Source: Ignavibacteriales bacterium
Lineage (GTDB): Bacteria; Bacteroidota; Ignavibacteria; Ignavibacteriales; Ignavibacteriaceae
Direction of reading: 5' to 3'
Length of the DNA: 35,277 bases
Assembly: GCA_020061995.1 (NCBI GenBank)
Contig: JAGUXE010000108.1
Span: 1 to 35,277, forward strand
How positions within the stretch are numbered: the first letter of the stretch is position 1; each line of letters starts with the position of its first letter. Under the pieces are notes generated by a model. That model ran no database searches and was not told the origin of the DNA. It saw nothing but the letters and a program-made list of their open reading frames with translations. Shown here piece after piece: positions 8,430 to 20,000 of this stretch. A program made the position numbers and the translations under genes.

Positions 8430-9635
8430 TTATTCAATAATTTTAGTTACAACACCGGCACCAACTGTACGACCGCCTTCACGAATAGCGAAACGAAGTC
8501 CTTCTTCCATAGCAATTGGTGTAATTAAATCGATAGATAATCTTACGTTATCACCGGGCATAACCATTTCAACACCTTCAGGTAAAGTTGCAATACCTGT
8601 TACGTCAGTTGTTCTGAAATAGAACTGCGGACGATAACCATTGAAGAATGGAGTATGTCTTCCACCTTCTTCTTTTGATAATACGTAAACTTCACCTTCG
8701 TATTTTTTGTGAGGAGTGATTGATCCTGTTTTTGCAAGAACCATTCCTCTTTCAATTTCATTTTTATCAACACCACGTAAAAGAATACCGGCATTGTCAC
8801 CAGCTTGAGCAAAATCTAATTCTTTTCTGAACATTTCGATACCTGTTACAACAGTTTTTTTGTGTAAACCAAGTCCGATAAGTTCAACTTCTTCCTGAAT
8901 TTTAACTTGACCTCTTTCAACTCTTCCGGTAGCAACTGTGCCACGACCTGTAATTGAGAAGACATCTTCCACAGGCATTAAGAAAGGTTTATCAACACTT
9001 CTTTCAGGAACAGGAATATAAGTGTCAACCGCCTCCATTAACTCCCAAATACAATTATATCTTTCATCCGTAATTTCAGCGTTATCTGTACCAGCTTCTA
9101 AAGCCCTTAAAGCTGAACCTTGTATTATTGGAATATCATCTCCAGGAAATTCATATTTGCTAAGAAGTTCTCTTAGTTCCACTTCAACTAATTCTAATAA
9201 TTCAGCATCATCAACCATGTCAACTTTATTCATAAAAACAACCATTCTCGGTACACCAACTTGACGAGCAAGAAGAATATGTTCACGAGTTTGAGGCATA
9301 GGACCGTCAGTTGCAGCTACGACAAGAATTGCGCCATCCATTTGAGCAGCACCGGTTATCATATTTTTTATATAATCTGCGTGACCAGGGCAATCAACGT
9401 GAGCATAGTGACGATTTGCGGTTGAGTACTCAACGTGAGCTGTAGCAATGGTAATACCTCTTTCTCTTTCTTCAGGAGCATTATCAATACTGTCAAATGT
9501 TCTAATCTGTGAAAGACCTTTACGTGCTAATGCCATTGTAATAGCAGCGGTTAGAGTAGTTTTTCCGTGATCCACGTGTCCGATTGTACCAATGTTAACG
9601 TGAGGTTTACTTCTGTCAAATTTTTCTTTAGCCAT
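8430..9635 (-). CDS. tuf: translation elongation factor Tu
   Basis: The 401-residue GTPase delivers aminoacyl-tRNA to the ribosomal A site. Motifs are intact: P-loop GHVDHGKT (19-26), effector region RERGITI (58-64), DCPGH (82-86), NKVD (137-140), and beta-barrel domains 2 and 3 ending in the [13 protein letters not shown] tail. It is the last gene of the str group (rpsL-rpsG-fusA-tuf) and is followed by a hairpin. It is the only tuf in the window; the place between tRNA-Thr and rpmG, where many bacteria have a second or sole copy, is empty. Confidence 0.99.
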   Translation of the reverse strand: MAKEKFDRSKPHVNIGTIGHVDHGKTTLTAAITMALARKGLSQIRTFDSIDNAPEERERGITIATAHVEYSTANRHYAHVDCPGHADYIKNMITGAAQMDGAILVVAATDGPMPQTREHILLARQVGVPRMVVFMNKVDMVDDAELLELVEVELRELLSKYEFPGDDIPIIQGSALRALEAGTDNAEITDERYNCIWELMEAVDTYIPVPERSVDKPFLMPVEDVFSITGRGTVATGRVERGQVKIQEEVELIGLGLHKKTVVTGIEMFRKELDFAQAGDNAGILLRGVDKNEIERGMVLAKTGSITPHKKYEGEVYVLSKEEGGRHTPFFNGYRPQFYFRTTDVTGIATLPEGVEMVMPGDNVRLSIDLITPIAMEEGLRFAIREGGRTVGAGVVTKIIE

Positions 9636-9674
9636 CTATTTCTCCTTTAAGATATTTTTTCTTTTAATACTTTA

Positions 9675-11765
9675 TTATGCTGATTTTTTACCGGCAGATT
9701 TTTCGGAAATCTCATCTGCGATTGATTTAGGTACTTCTGAATAATGATCAAACTGCATCGAATAAATTGCTCTACCCTGTGTCATAGACCTCAAAATAGT
9801 AGCATATCCGAACATTTCCGAAAGCGGCACCTTTGATTGAATAACCTGGGCATCTTTTCGAGCTGTAAATCCTTCGATTCGTCCTCTTCTTGAATTCAGA
9901 TCCCCCATAACATCTCCCAAATAATCTTCAGGAGTAACAACCTCAACCGCCATTATTGGTTCTAATAAAATAGGTCTGGCTTTTCTTGCGCCTTCTTTGA
10001 AACCGATTGAACCGGCAACTTTAAAGGACAATTCATCCGAATCAACATCGTGATAAGAACCATCAAACAATCTAACTTTAACGTCAACTACAGGAAAACC
10101 TGCGATGACACCATTTTTCATTGCTTCTTGCACTCCGGCAGAAACAGCTGGAATATATTCTTTGGGAACAACTCCACCAACAATTCCATTAATAAATTCA
10201 TATCCTTTACCCGGTTCATTTGGCATTAATTCTAACCATACATGACCAAATTTTCCACGACCACCAGATTGCTTTACAAATTTTCCTTCGACTTCAACTG
10301 ATTGAGAAATAGTTTCTCTATAAGCGACTTGTGGTTTACCAATATTTGCTTCGACCTTAAATTCGCGTCTCATTCTATCAACAATAATCTCAAGATGAAG
10401 TTCACCCATACCACTAATTAATGTTTGTCCTGTTTCTTCATCAGATTTAACTCTAAATGTCGGGTCTTCATCAGAAAGTTTTGAAAGTGCTTCAGATAAC
10501 TTATCTTGATCAGCTTTAGTTTTTGGTTCGATAGCAATTTGAATAACAGGTTCCGGGAAAATAATTTTTTCCATTACAATAGGATCATTCTCCGAACAAA
10601 GGGTGTCACCTGTTCTAGTGTTTTTTAATCCAACAGCTGCAGCAATGTCACCGGCACGAACAGATGAAATCTCTTCACGGTGATTTGCGTGCATTTGGAG
10701 TAATCTGCTAATTCTTTCTTTTTTGCCGCTTACTGAATTGTAAATATAAGACCCAGATTCAAGTTTACCTGAATAGACCCTAAAGAAAGTAAGTTTACCA
10801 ACATAAGGATCATTCATTATTTTGAATGCCAACGCTGTAAATTTTTCATCTTCAGAAACTTTTCTAGTAACTAAATCATTGATACCTATATGATGAGCTT
10901 CAATATCACCTGTGTCGAATGGTGAAGGAAGAAAATCAATTATAGCATCTAAAAGTCTTTGAACACCTTTATTCTTAAACGAAGATCCACAAAGAACCGG
11001 TATAATCTTAGCTGATATGGTTGCTTGTCTTAAAACTTTAATAATCTCTTCCGGGGTAATATCTTGCCCGTCGAGATATTTTTCAAGCAAGGTATCATCT
11101 ACATCAGATACAGCTTCAAGCATTTCAGTTCTATATTTGTTTGATAACTCCACCAAGTCTTTAGGAATTGGAATCTCATCATATGTACTTCCCATTGTAT
11201 CTTCATGATACATACGAGCTTTAAATGAAATAAGATCAACTATCCCTGTAAACAGGTCTCCTTCACCAATGGGAAGGGTTACAGGAATTGCATTAGCACC
11301 TAATCTTTCTCTTATCATTGTAACGGCATTATAGAAATCCGCTCCAACTCTATCCATTTTATTAATAAATGCCAATCTTGGCACTTGATATTTATCAGCT
11401 TGTCTCCACACGGTTTCTGATTGTGGTTCAACACCGCCTACGGCACAAAAAAGAGCAACAGCTCCGTCAAGTATTCTTAGCGATCTTTCAACTTCAACTG
11501 TAAAATCGACATGTCCAGGAGTATCAATAATATTAATTTGGTGATCTTTCCAAAAACACGTAGTGGCAGCACTAGTAATTGTGATACCACGTTCTTTTTC
11601 TTGCTCCATCCAATCCATCGTAGCTGCACCATCATGTACTTCACCAAGCCTATGGAGCTTTCCGGTATAATACAAAATTCTTTCGGTCGTCGTAGTTTTA
11701 CCGGCGTCAATATGCGCCATAATGCCAATGTTACGAACCGTATTTATTGAAAACTTGTTAATCAT
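9675..11765 (-). CDS. fusA: translation elongation factor G
   Basis: The 696-residue five-domain GTPase drives translocation and, with RRF, ribosome recycling. Visible motifs: P-loop AHIDAGKT (17-24), [11 protein letters not shown] in switch I, DTPGH (81-85), NKMD (135-138), and in domain IV the [15 protein letters not shown] stretch after QVAYRETI. Length and motifs fit the housekeeping copy; the str-operon position between rpsG and tuf supports that. ATG start; about 40 nt before tuf. Confidence 0.98.
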   Translation of the reverse strand: MINKFSINTVRNIGIMAHIDAGKTTTTERILYYTGKLHRLGEVHDGAATMDWMEQEKERGITITSAATTCFWKDHQINIIDTPGHVDFTVEVERSLRILDGAVALFCAVGGVEPQSETVWRQADKYQVPRLAFINKMDRVGADFYNAVTMIRERLGANAIPVTLPIGEGDLFTGIVDLISFKARMYHEDTMGSTYDEIPIPKDLVELSNKYRTEMLEAVSDVDDTLLEKYLDGQDITPEEIIKVLRQATISAKIIPVLCGSSFKNKGVQRLLDAIIDFLPSPFDTGDIEAHHIGINDLVTRKVSEDEKFTALAFKIMNDPYVGKLTFFRVYSGKLESGSYIYNSVSGKKERISRLLQMHANHREEISSVRAGDIAAAVGLKNTRTGDTLCSENDPIVMEKIIFPEPVIQIAIEPKTKADQDKLSEALSKLSDEDPTFRVKSDEETGQTLISGMGELHLEIIVDRMRREFKVEANIGKPQVAYRETISQSVEVEGKFVKQSGGRGKFGHVWLELMPNEPGKGYEFINGIVGGVVPKEYIPAVSAGVQEAMKNGVIAGFPVVDVKVRLFDGSYHDVDSDELSFKVAGSIGFKEGARKARPILLEPIMAVEVVTPEDYLGDVMGDLNSRRGRIEGFTARKDAQVIQSKVPLSEMFGYATILRSMTQGRAIYSMQFDHYSEVPKSIADEISEKSAGKKSA

Positions 11766-11797
11766 TTAATCCAATTTCATCAAATATAAACACTTTA

Positions 11798-12265
11798 TTA
11801 CCACTTAAAATGAGCAAAGGCTTTATTAGCTTCTGCCATTTTGTGAGTTTCTTCTTTTTTCTTAACAGCTGAACCTTCGCCATTAGCAGCAGCCATTAAT
11901 TCCGAGGCTAACTTCATAGCCATAGTTTTTTCGCCCCTTTTTCGAGTATAAGTTTTAATCCATCTCATAGCAAGGGCTAAACGTCTCTCAGGTCTAACTT
12001 CCATTGGAACTTGGTAAGTAGCACCACCAACCCTACGGCTTCTAACCTCGATTAAAGGTTGAGCATTTGATATGGCTTTCTTAAATACCTCAAGTCCCGG
12101 TTTTTTTGTTCGTTCTTCAATTATATTGAAAGCATCATAAATTACTGAACGTGCTGTTGCTTTTTTACCTTCGAGCATGATATTGTTGATAAATTTTGAA
12201 ACAACTATATCATTGAACTTAGGATCTGGTTTTACGTATCTTTTTTCTGCTCTTTTCTTTCTCAT
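11798..12265 (-). CDS. rpsG: 30S ribosomal protein S7
   Basis: The 155-residue product starts MRKKRAEKRYVKPDPKFND and contains the conserved RRVGGATYQVPMEVRPERR and LAMRWIKTYTRKRGEKTM. S7 initiates assembly of the small-subunit head and contacts the E-site tRNA. The ATG at 12265 is 6 nt after the rpsL stop, so coupled translation is likely. It is followed by fusA. Confidence 0.98.
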   Translation of the reverse strand: MRKKRAEKRYVKPDPKFNDIVVSKFINNIMLEGKKATARSVIYDAFNIIEERTKKPGLEVFKKAISNAQPLIEVRSRRVGGATYQVPMEVRPERRLALAMRWIKTYTRKRGEKTMAMKLASELMAAANGEGSAVKKKEETHKMAEANKAFAHFKW

Positions 12266-12271
12266 ACTCTA

Positions 12272-12649
12272 CTATTTCGATTTTGGTTTTTTAGCGCCGT
12301 ATTTAGAACGACTCTGTCTTCTATCTTCAACACCACTTGCATCAAGAGTTCCTCTGATGATGTGGTAACGAACACCGGGTAGATCTTTCACTCTTCCACC
12401 TCTAATGAGTACAATTGAGTGTTCTTGCAAATTATGTCCTTCACCCGGAATGTAAGCGGTAACTTCAATGTTATTTGTTAAACGTACTCTTGCAACTTTT
12501 CTCAAAGCTGAATTCGGCTTTTTGGGAGTTGTTGTATAAACTCTCGTACATACTCCACGCTTCTGCGGACATGCGTCTAAAGCCGGTGCTTTATTTTTTG
12601 CTAAAATTACTTGGCGACTTTTTCTTACTAACTGATTTATCGTCGGCAC
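12272..12649 (-). CDS. rpsL: 30S ribosomal protein S12 (GTG start)
   Basis: The 125-residue product begins [13 protein letters not shown] and carries the decoding-centre segments [20 protein letters not shown] (residues 40-59) and [13 protein letters not shown]. Lysines at the positions that confer streptomycin resistance when changed (about 43 and 88) are the sensitive residues. The start is GTG at 12649-12647 with GGGAG upstream. It is the first gene of the str group, immediately downstream of a strong sigma70-type promoter at 12695-12723. Confidence 0.98.
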   Translation of the reverse strand: MPTINQLVRKSRQVILAKNKAPALDACPQKRGVCTRVYTTTPKKPNSALRKVARVRLTNNIEVTAYIPGEGHNLQEHSIVLIRGGRVKDLPGVRYHIIRGTLDASGVEDRRQSRSKYGAKKPKSK

Positions 12650-12694
12650 TATTTACTCCCAATCTTTCACAAAGAAAAAAAATTTCAGACTTAT

Positions 12695-12723
12695 AATATA
12701 TGACTATTGCTAATTTTTGTCAA
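12695..12723 (-). promoter_or_regulatory. sigma70-type promoter for the str operon (rpsL)
   Basis: On the minus strand TTGACA (12723-12718) is followed by exactly 17 bases and TATATT (12700-12695), nearly the full sigma70 consensus. It lies in the 124-nt gap between rpoC and rpsL, about 46 nt before the GTG, leaving room for a short leader and the GGGAG site. It contrasts with the Bacteroidota-type promoter in front of the tRNA array. Confidence 0.8.
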
Positions 12724-12732
12724 GAAAAAGTA

Positions 12733-12761
12733 TCTTGAAATTAAAGTTTTTTATTCCAAGA
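12733..12761 (-). terminator. possible weak terminator after rpoC
   Basis: On the minus strand TCTTGGAAT and ATTTCAAGA form a 9-bp stem (one G-U pair) around an 11-base A-rich loop, followed by TACTTTTTC. It lies just past the rpoC stop and just before the -35 box of the rpsL promoter, the right place to separate two units. The stem is A/T-rich and the T-run interrupted, so termination may be partial. Confidence 0.45.
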
Positions 12762-12773
12762 GACCATTTTTTC

Positions 12774-15700
12774 TTAACCAACGACTTTATTTTCTAAAGT
12801 TTTCTCATTTTCAGCTTCAAGCTGTTCTGATTTTACCTGAATTGCACGATATTTTTTCAATCCTGAACCAGCAGGGATTAAATGTCCCATGACAACATTT
12901 TCTTTCAATCCTCTTAAAACATCCTTCTTGGCAGCAATTGCTGCATTGGTTAATACCTTAGTTGTTTCCTGGAATGAAGCTGCTGAGATGAAGCTCTCAG
13001 TAGATAAAGCTGCGTGAGTAATACCTAATAGTATGTGTTCAAATGTTGCCGGTTCAGCTTCACGGTATTCAACAAGATCTTTACTTTTACGTTTAAGATC
13101 AGCATTGATTTCTCTTATTTTAGTTTTTGAAATCAGTTGGCCTTCTTTCAACTTTGAATCACCACGATCTTCAACTACAACCGAATTATTTGTTCTAAGA
13201 TTTTCTTCAAAAAATTCATACCTATCGACGATATCTTCTTCAAGGAATCTGGAATCACCGGCAGCTACAATTTTAATTTTCTGAAGCATCTGTCTTACGA
13301 TTACTTCAATATGTTTATCATTGATTTTAACACCCTGCAAACGATAAACATCTTGAATTTCATTTACAAGATATTCTTGAACTGCATTAGTTCCTTTAAT
13401 TTTGAGAATATCATGTGGATTTATAGGTCCATCCGTAATTTTTTCACCGGCTGGAATTTCATCACCTTCCTGAACAAGAATATGTTTACTAACTGATACG
13501 TTGTATTTCTTCTGATCAGAATCATCGATAGCAGTAATGATAATTTCTCTAGAGCCTTTTTTTCGAGCACCAAATTTTACAATACCTTCAATCTCAGAGA
13601 CTACTGACGGTTCTTGAGGACTTCTTGCTTCGAATAACTCCGTTACTCTTGGTAAACCGCCTGTAATATCCCTTGTCTTAGAAGCTTGTTTTGAAATTTT
13701 TGCTAATATAGTTCCAGGTAAAACTGTATCCCCTTCCTCAACAGCTAGAAATGCACCGGTTGGTAAGTTGAAGGATTTCGAATTACCATCAGCTGATTCA
13801 ATAATCATACTTGCTGTAAGGTTTTTATCTTTTGATTCAATAACTTTCTTTTGTACGTGCCCAGTTTGATCATCTGTTATTTGTTGCAGGGTAACAGAAT
13901 CAACTAAGTCAACAAACTTAACTACACCTTGAATATCTGTTAAGATTACCGAGTTATAAGGATCATGATTAAACAACGGCATTTTTTTTGCGATTTTCTG
14001 ACCATCTTTAACTATTATTTCTGATCCGTAAGGAACATCATATCTTTTAATTACTATATCATTGTTATCAAGAATTTCTAGAGCTCCACGTCTGCCAGTT
14101 ACTGCTTCAGTTCCTGATGGTTTCTTAACAGAAATAACTCTATTAAATCTGACTATACCCTCAACTGTTGATTCAATTTGCGATTGTGCAGCAATTCGCG
14201 ATGAAGTACCTCCCAAGTGGAATGTACGAAGAGTAAGCTGAGTTCCCGGTTCACCAATTGACTGAGCTGCGACTACACCTACCGCTTCACCTATTTCAAC
14301 TATTTTACCATTTGTTAGGTTACGACCATAACATTTTGCACAAACTCCTTGCTTGGATTCACAGGTTAGAACTGTTCTGATATAAACAGAATCAATATTT
14401 GAATCTTCGATAGTTCTAGCAAGAGTTTCAGTAATTATATCTCCTGATGAAATTATTAATTCATCAGTTCTTGGGTCATAAATATCCTCCTGGCAAATAC
14501 GTCCGGTGATTCTCTCTGCTAGAGGTTCTCTTTCTTCTTCAACATCCTTTAACGCCGTAACGCGAATACCGAGAATTGTACCGCAATCATCTTCACTAAT
14601 GATAACATCTTGAGAAACGTCAACTAATCTTCTTGTTAAATAACCTGCATCTGCTGTTTTAAGAGCTGTATCAGCTAAACCTTTTCGAGCACCGTGAGTT
14701 GAGATAAAATATTCGAGTACAGAAAGTCCTTCTTTGAAGTTAGCAACAATAGGGTTCTCAATAATTTCTCCAGCTTGTCCGGTTAATGATTTTTGAGGTT
14801 TCATCATTAGACCTCTCATACCACCGAGCTGACGCACCTGCTCATTTGAACCTCTTGCACCTGAATCAACCATCATGTGTAATGAATTGAAACCTTGTTG
14901 ATGCACTTTTAGTTTTTCCATCAACACTTTTGCAACGTCGTTTGTGGTGTGTGTCCAGATATCGATAATCTTATTGTATCGTTCTGCATCAGTAATAACG
15001 CCTTGCTCATGCTCATTTAATACTTGTTCAACTTTTTTATTTGCATTAGTTATAAGATTAACTTTTTGTTCGGGTATAATCATATCACTATATGAAATTG
15101 AGATTCCGGCAGCAGTTGAATATCTAAAGCCTAAATCTTTCAAGTCATCTAAGAATTTTGCAGTGACTTTATTGCCAAGTTTCATAAACATTTGACCGAT
15201 AAACCCGCCGAAAGTTTTCTTAATCAATAACTGATTGAAAAATCCCATTTCTTTGGGGACAATCTGATTAAAAATTACTCGACCCGTAGTAGTTTCGATA
15301 GTTTTTCCATCTATTCTTACTTTAATAAAAGCATGTAATTTGATAACTCTTGAATTATAAGCAATTATTACTTCTTCAGGTGAGCTGAAACTCATGCCTT
15401 CACCTAAGTCACCATCTCTTTTCTTTGTGAGATAGTAACAACCAAGAACGATATCCTGAGTAGGAACTACAATCGGGCTGCCGTTTTGTGGTGACAAAAT
15501 ATTATGACTACTAAGCATTAACAAAGATGCTTCGAGTTGTGCTTCAAACGAGAGTGGTAAGTGGACTGCCATTTGATCACCATCAAAATCCGCATTGAAT
15601 GCAGTACAAACCATCGGGTGTAAACGTATAGCTTTTTCATCTATCAATAGAGGCTGGAATGCTTGAATACCAAGTCTATGAAGAGTTGGTGCTCGGTTTA

Positions 15701-17000
15701 AGAGAACCGGATGACCAACAATTATTTTTTCTAAAATTTCCCAAATAATCGGGTCTTTTCTTTCAACAACCTTCTTGGCACTTTTTACGGTTTTGTTATG
15801 CCCTCTATCAATTAATTTTCTTATGATAAAAGGTTTGAATAACTCAACAGCCATATCTTTAGGAAGACCGCATTGATGTAATTTTAATTCAGGACCTACA
15901 ACAATTACTGAACGACCGGAATAGTCAACACGTTTACCGAGTAAGTTTTGACGAAAACGTCCTTGTTTACCTTTAAGCATATCGCTTAATGATTTTAATG
16001 GACGGTTGTTATCACTTCTTACAGCACTTCCACGACGTGAATTATCAAATAAAGCATCAACTGATTCTTGTAACATTCTTTTTTCGTTACGAAGAATTAC
16101 CTCAGGAGCTTTAATGTCAATTAATCTTTTTAATCTGTTATTTCTGATTATTACTCTTCTGTAGAGATCGTTAAGATCACTTGTTGCGAAGCGGCCGCCT
16201 TCTAACGGAACTAATGGTCTTAATTCAGGTGGAATTACAGGAATATAACTTAAAACCATCCATTCCGGCTTATTCATCGGTTTAAGTTCTTTTTCTCTGA
16301 AAGCTTCTAAGACTTTTAATCTTTTTAAGATTTCATCTTTCTTTTGTTGAGAAGTTTCAACTTTAACTTGTTCTCTTAGCGCCTGGAATAAATTTTCAAC
16401 TTCGGTTTGGCGTAGCAATTCTTTAATCGCATCGCCACCGATTTTAGCATAGAACTTATTTGGATCAGAATCCGGAAGTTTTTCATTCCCAGGAGGAAGT
16501 GAGTTTAATACTTCAAAGTATTGATCTTCAGAAATTAAGTCTTTACGATTTAATCCTGTTGGGCCCGGGTTTAATACAACATAAGATTCATAATAAATGA
16601 TTCTTTCTAATTCTTTTGTAGTAAACCCTAATATATTACCAATCTTGGAAGGTAGAGATCTGAAAAACCATATGTGAACGACAGGAACTGCTAAAGCAAT
16701 ATGTCCCATTCTTTCACGTCTAACACTTTTTTGTGTTACTTCTACACCGCAACGATCGCAAATAATCCCTTTATATCTTATTCTTTTATATTTACCGCAA
16801 TAACATTCCCAATCGCGTGTTGGTCCGAAAATTTTCTCACAAAACAAACCATCTTTTTCAGGTCTGAAAGAACGATAATTAATCGTTTCAGGTTTTGTGA
16901 CTTCGCCGTGTGAACGGGCAAGTATATCATCAGGACTAGCTAATGTTATTGTGATGTTGTTAATATCTTTTAACACGTTTTCTTGATTTCTATATGACAT
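12774..17000 (-). CDS. rpoC: DNA-directed RNA polymerase subunit beta'
   Basis: The 1408-residue product is the beta' subunit carrying the catalytic centre. Visible are the N-terminal zinc ribbon (C66, C68, C81, C84), the NADFDGDQ active-site motif with Mg-binding Asp 471, 473 and 475, the bridge-helix/trigger-loop region with [16 protein letters not shown], and the second zinc site around [16 protein letters not shown]. Length and layout fit the Bacteroidota/Chlorobi form with no large lineage insertion recognised. ATG start 46 nt after rpoB; followed by a weak terminator and then the str promoter. Confidence 0.99.
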   Translation of the reverse strand: MSYRNQENVLKDINNITITLASPDDILARSHGEVTKPETINYRSFRPEKDGLFCEKIFGPTRDWECYCGKYKRIRYKGIICDRCGVEVTQKSVRRERMGHIALAVPVVHIWFFRSLPSKIGNILGFTTKELERIIYYESYVVLNPGPTGLNRKDLISEDQYFEVLNSLPPGNEKLPDSDPNKFYAKIGGDAIKELLRQTEVENLFQALREQVKVETSQQKKDEILKRLKVLEAFREKELKPMNKPEWMVLSYIPVIPPELRPLVPLEGGRFATSDLNDLYRRVIIRNNRLKRLIDIKAPEVILRNEKRMLQESVDALFDNSRRGSAVRSDNNRPLKSLSDMLKGKQGRFRQNLLGKRVDYSGRSVIVVGPELKLHQCGLPKDMAVELFKPFIIRKLIDRGHNKTVKSAKKVVERKDPIIWEILEKIIVGHPVLLNRAPTLHRLGIQAFQPLLIDEKAIRLHPMVCTAFNADFDGDQMAVHLPLSFEAQLEASLLMLSSHNILSPQNGSPIVVPTQDIVLGCYYLTKKRDGDLGEGMSFSSPEEVIIAYNSRVIKLHAFIKVRIDGKTIETTTGRVIFNQIVPKEMGFFNQLLIKKTFGGFIGQMFMKLGNKVTAKFLDDLKDLGFRYSTAAGISISYSDMIIPEQKVNLITNANKKVEQVLNEHEQGVITDAERYNKIIDIWTHTTNDVAKVLMEKLKVHQQGFNSLHMMVDSGARGSNEQVRQLGGMRGLMMKPQKSLTGQAGEIIENPIVANFKEGLSVLEYFISTHGARKGLADTALKTADAGYLTRRLVDVSQDVIISEDDCGTILGIRVTALKDVEEEREPLAERITGRICQEDIYDPRTDELIISSGDIITETLARTIEDSNIDSVYIRTVLTCESKQGVCAKCYGRNLTNGKIVEIGEAVGVVAAQSIGEPGTQLTLRTFHLGGTSSRIAAQSQIESTVEGIVRFNRVISVKKPSGTEAVTGRRGALEILDNNDIVIKRYDVPYGSEIIVKDGQKIAKKMPLFNHDPYNSVILTDIQGVVKFVDLVDSVTLQQITDDQTGHVQKKVIESKDKNLTASMIIESADGNSKSFNLPTGAFLAVEEGDTVLPGTILAKISKQASKTRDITGGLPRVTELFEARSPQEPSVVSEIEGIVKFGARKKGSREIIITAIDDSDQKKYNVSVSKHILVQEGDEIPAGEKITDGPINPHDILKIKGTNAVQEYLVNEIQDVYRLQGVKINDKHIEVIVRQMLQKIKIVAAGDSRFLEEDIVDRYEFFEENLRTNNSVVVEDRGDSKLKEGQLISKTKIREINADLKRKSKDLVEYREAEPATFEHILLGITHAALSTESFISAASFQETTKVLTNAAIAAKKDVLRGLKENVVMGHLIPAGSGLKKYRAIQVKSEQLEAENEKTLENKVVG

Positions 17001-17046
17001 TTATAAAACTCCTAATTTCTTTGGTGAAATAAATATTTTTTCAACA

Positions 17047-20000
17047 TTAACTAATCTTCATATCAAGACCTAAGCCCTGCAACTCTTTGATTAAAACATT
17101 GAAAGATTCAGGAATATTCGGTTCCTGTAAATTCTCACCCTTAACGATCGCCTCATAAGCTTTAGATCTACCGGCGACATCATCACTTTTAATTGTTAAT
17201 ATTTCTTGAAGAATATGGGCTGCTCCGTAACCTTCGAGTGCCCAAACTTCCATTTCTCCAAACCTCTGACCACCAAATTGAGCTTTACCGCCTAATGGTT
17301 GTTGAGTAATGAGGGAGTATGGTCCAATTGACCTTGAGTGAATTTTATCATCAACCAAGTGACCCAACTTAAGCATGTAAATATATCCGCAGGTAACTTG
17401 TTGATGGAATTTTTCACCAGTTCGTCCGTCAAATAAATCTGTTTTACTTCCAGGAGCTAAACCGGCTTTTGTTAACCATTCATCAACGTCGGTAACTTTA
17501 GCACCATCAAAAATAGGGGTTGCAAATTTTACCCCAAGTTTTTTACCAACCCATCCAAGTGCAGTTTCGTAAAGCTGCCCAAGGTTCATACGGGAAGGAA
17601 CTCCCAAAGGATTAAGAACTATATCAACAGGAGTACCATCATCAAGGAATGGCATATCTTCAATAGGTACAATTTTAGCAACCACACCTTTGTTTCCATG
17701 ACGACCAGCCATTTTATCACCAACTGAAAGTTTACGTTTTTTGGCAACATAAACTTTAGCTAATTGAACGATACCTGGAGGTAATTCATCACCGGACTGA
17801 ATTTTTATTTTTTCACGCTTATAATCTTCTTCGATATCAGCTAAAGCATCAAAATAATTTCTGAAAATAGTTTTAATTAGATGATTTGTTTTTTTAGCTT
17901 CAAACCAATCTGAGGTATAATCTAATTTTGTTACGTCATCTAGACCGGAGAATGTTGTTTCTTTGATGGCTACTCCGTTTCTCAGCACTACTGAACCATC
18001 TAGATCTCTTATACCGGTAGTTGTTAATCCGGCTGAAACCAGATTTAATTTTTCAATCAGTTTTTGATAATGAGAAGAAACTCTTTGTTTATGAGTTGAC
18101 TCGATTGTGTCTAATTGTTTTTTCTCTAACTTTTTAGCATCATTATCTTTTTTCTTTCTACTGAAAAGTCTTGATTTAATCACGGTTCCCTTTAGTCCAG
18201 GAGGTGCTTTTAATGAAGCATCTTTAACGTCACCGGCTTTATCTCCAAAGATTGCTCTAAGCAGTTTTTCTTCAGGTGTTGGATCTGTTTCCCCTTTCGG
18301 AGTAATTTTTCCGATAAGGATATCATTTTCTCTAACTTCAGCACCTTCACGTATGATTCCGTCATCGTCAAGATTCCGGACAGCTTCTTCACTAACGTTA
18401 GGAATTTCACGGGTAAGTTCTTCTTCACCACGTTTAGTTTCACGAACTTGAAGTTCAAATTCTTCTATGTGTATTGAAGTAAAAACATCTTCGCTCACAA
18501 CTTTTTCACTAATTACGATAGCATCTTCAAAGTTGTAACCTCTCCAAGGCATGAATGCAACAAGGACGTTTCTTCCAAGTGCTAATTCACCACCATCAGT
18601 TGCGCAACCATCAGCAAGAACCTCACCTTTTTTAATCTTTTGTCCCGCTTTTACTATCGGTTTTTGATTAATTGAAGTTTCTTGGTTAGTTCCTGAAAAT
18701 TTGATTAATTTATAGGTAACTAATCTAATATCACTGAAACTTGTAATTGCTTCCACTGAATTAGGGCTAATATCATATTTTACAACTATTTTATCTGCAT
18801 CAACATAATCTATTACACCATTATCTTCTGCGACAACAACTGCGCCTGTATCTCGTGCAACTTTACCTTCTAAACCTGTTCCAACAAGTGGAGCTTCAGG
18901 GTGTAATAGTGGTACAGCTTGGCGTTGCATGTTAGATCCCATGAGTGCACGGTTAGCATCATCATGTTCTAAGAATGGAATTAAAGCAGCAGCAGCACTT
19001 ACAATTTGTGCAGGAGCTACATCCATAAACTGAAGTTCATGTGGATGAACAATTGGGAATTCCCCTTTGAATCTTGCTTTAACTCTAGCATTAACAAACT
19101 CACCATTTTCTTTAATTGGGGCATTTGCCTGAGCAATTGTAAAATGGTCTTCTTGTTCAGCAGTTAAATAAACAACCTCATCGGTAACTTTTCCACCAAT
19201 AACTTTACGATATGGTGCCTCTAGGAACCCATATTTATTTACTTTTGAATAAATGGTAAGAGATGAAATAAGACCGATATTCGGACCTTCGGGAGTTTCT
19301 ATCGGACATAAACGTCCATAATGTGTGTAGTGAACATCACGGACTTCAAATCCAGCTCGTTCTCTTGTTAAACCGCCTGGTCCAAGGGCAGACATTCTTC
19401 TCTTGTGAGTTAACTCAGCAAGAGGATTGGTTTGATCCATAAACTGAGACAATTGATTGGTTCCGAAGAAGGCATTGATAACACTACTGATTGTACGTGC
19501 GTTTACCAATTCTTGAGGAGTAAAACTTTCCGCATCACGGATATTCATTCTTTCTTTAATTGTGCGTGACATTCTTGCAATACCAACATTAAATTGTTGT
19601 TGCAATTGTTCACCCACTGTTCTAACGCGTCTGTTTCCTAAGTGATCAATATCATCAAAGCTTTCATTTCCGTCTTTAAGACGAATCATATATTTTATAA
19701 TCTCGATCATATCAACAGTTGTTAGTACTGTTGTAGTTTCTTTGATATCTAATTTTAGTTTATCATTCATTCGATGACGACCGACTTCACCTAAATCGTA
19801 TCTTTTATCATTAAAGAATAATTTTTCAATTAATCCGTGTGCGGTTTCCAAATCGGGAGCTTCACCGGTTCTTAATTGTCTATAGATAGCAAATAAAGCT
19901 TCTTCTTTTGTATGAGAAGAATCTTTTTTAAGTGTGTTTAAGATTAAGTTTTGTTCGATTGAAGTATCGGCTCTGATAAATTTAATTACATCAACTTCTG

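Noticed and set aside
11781..11788. TATATTTG on the minus strand between rpsG and fusA
   Set aside because: No TTTG at 19-21 bases upstream; probably chance in an A/T-rich gap within an operon.
12707..12892. 61-codon plus-strand frame over the rpoC end
   Set aside because: Antisense to rpoC and overlapping its terminator and the rpsL promoter; no support.
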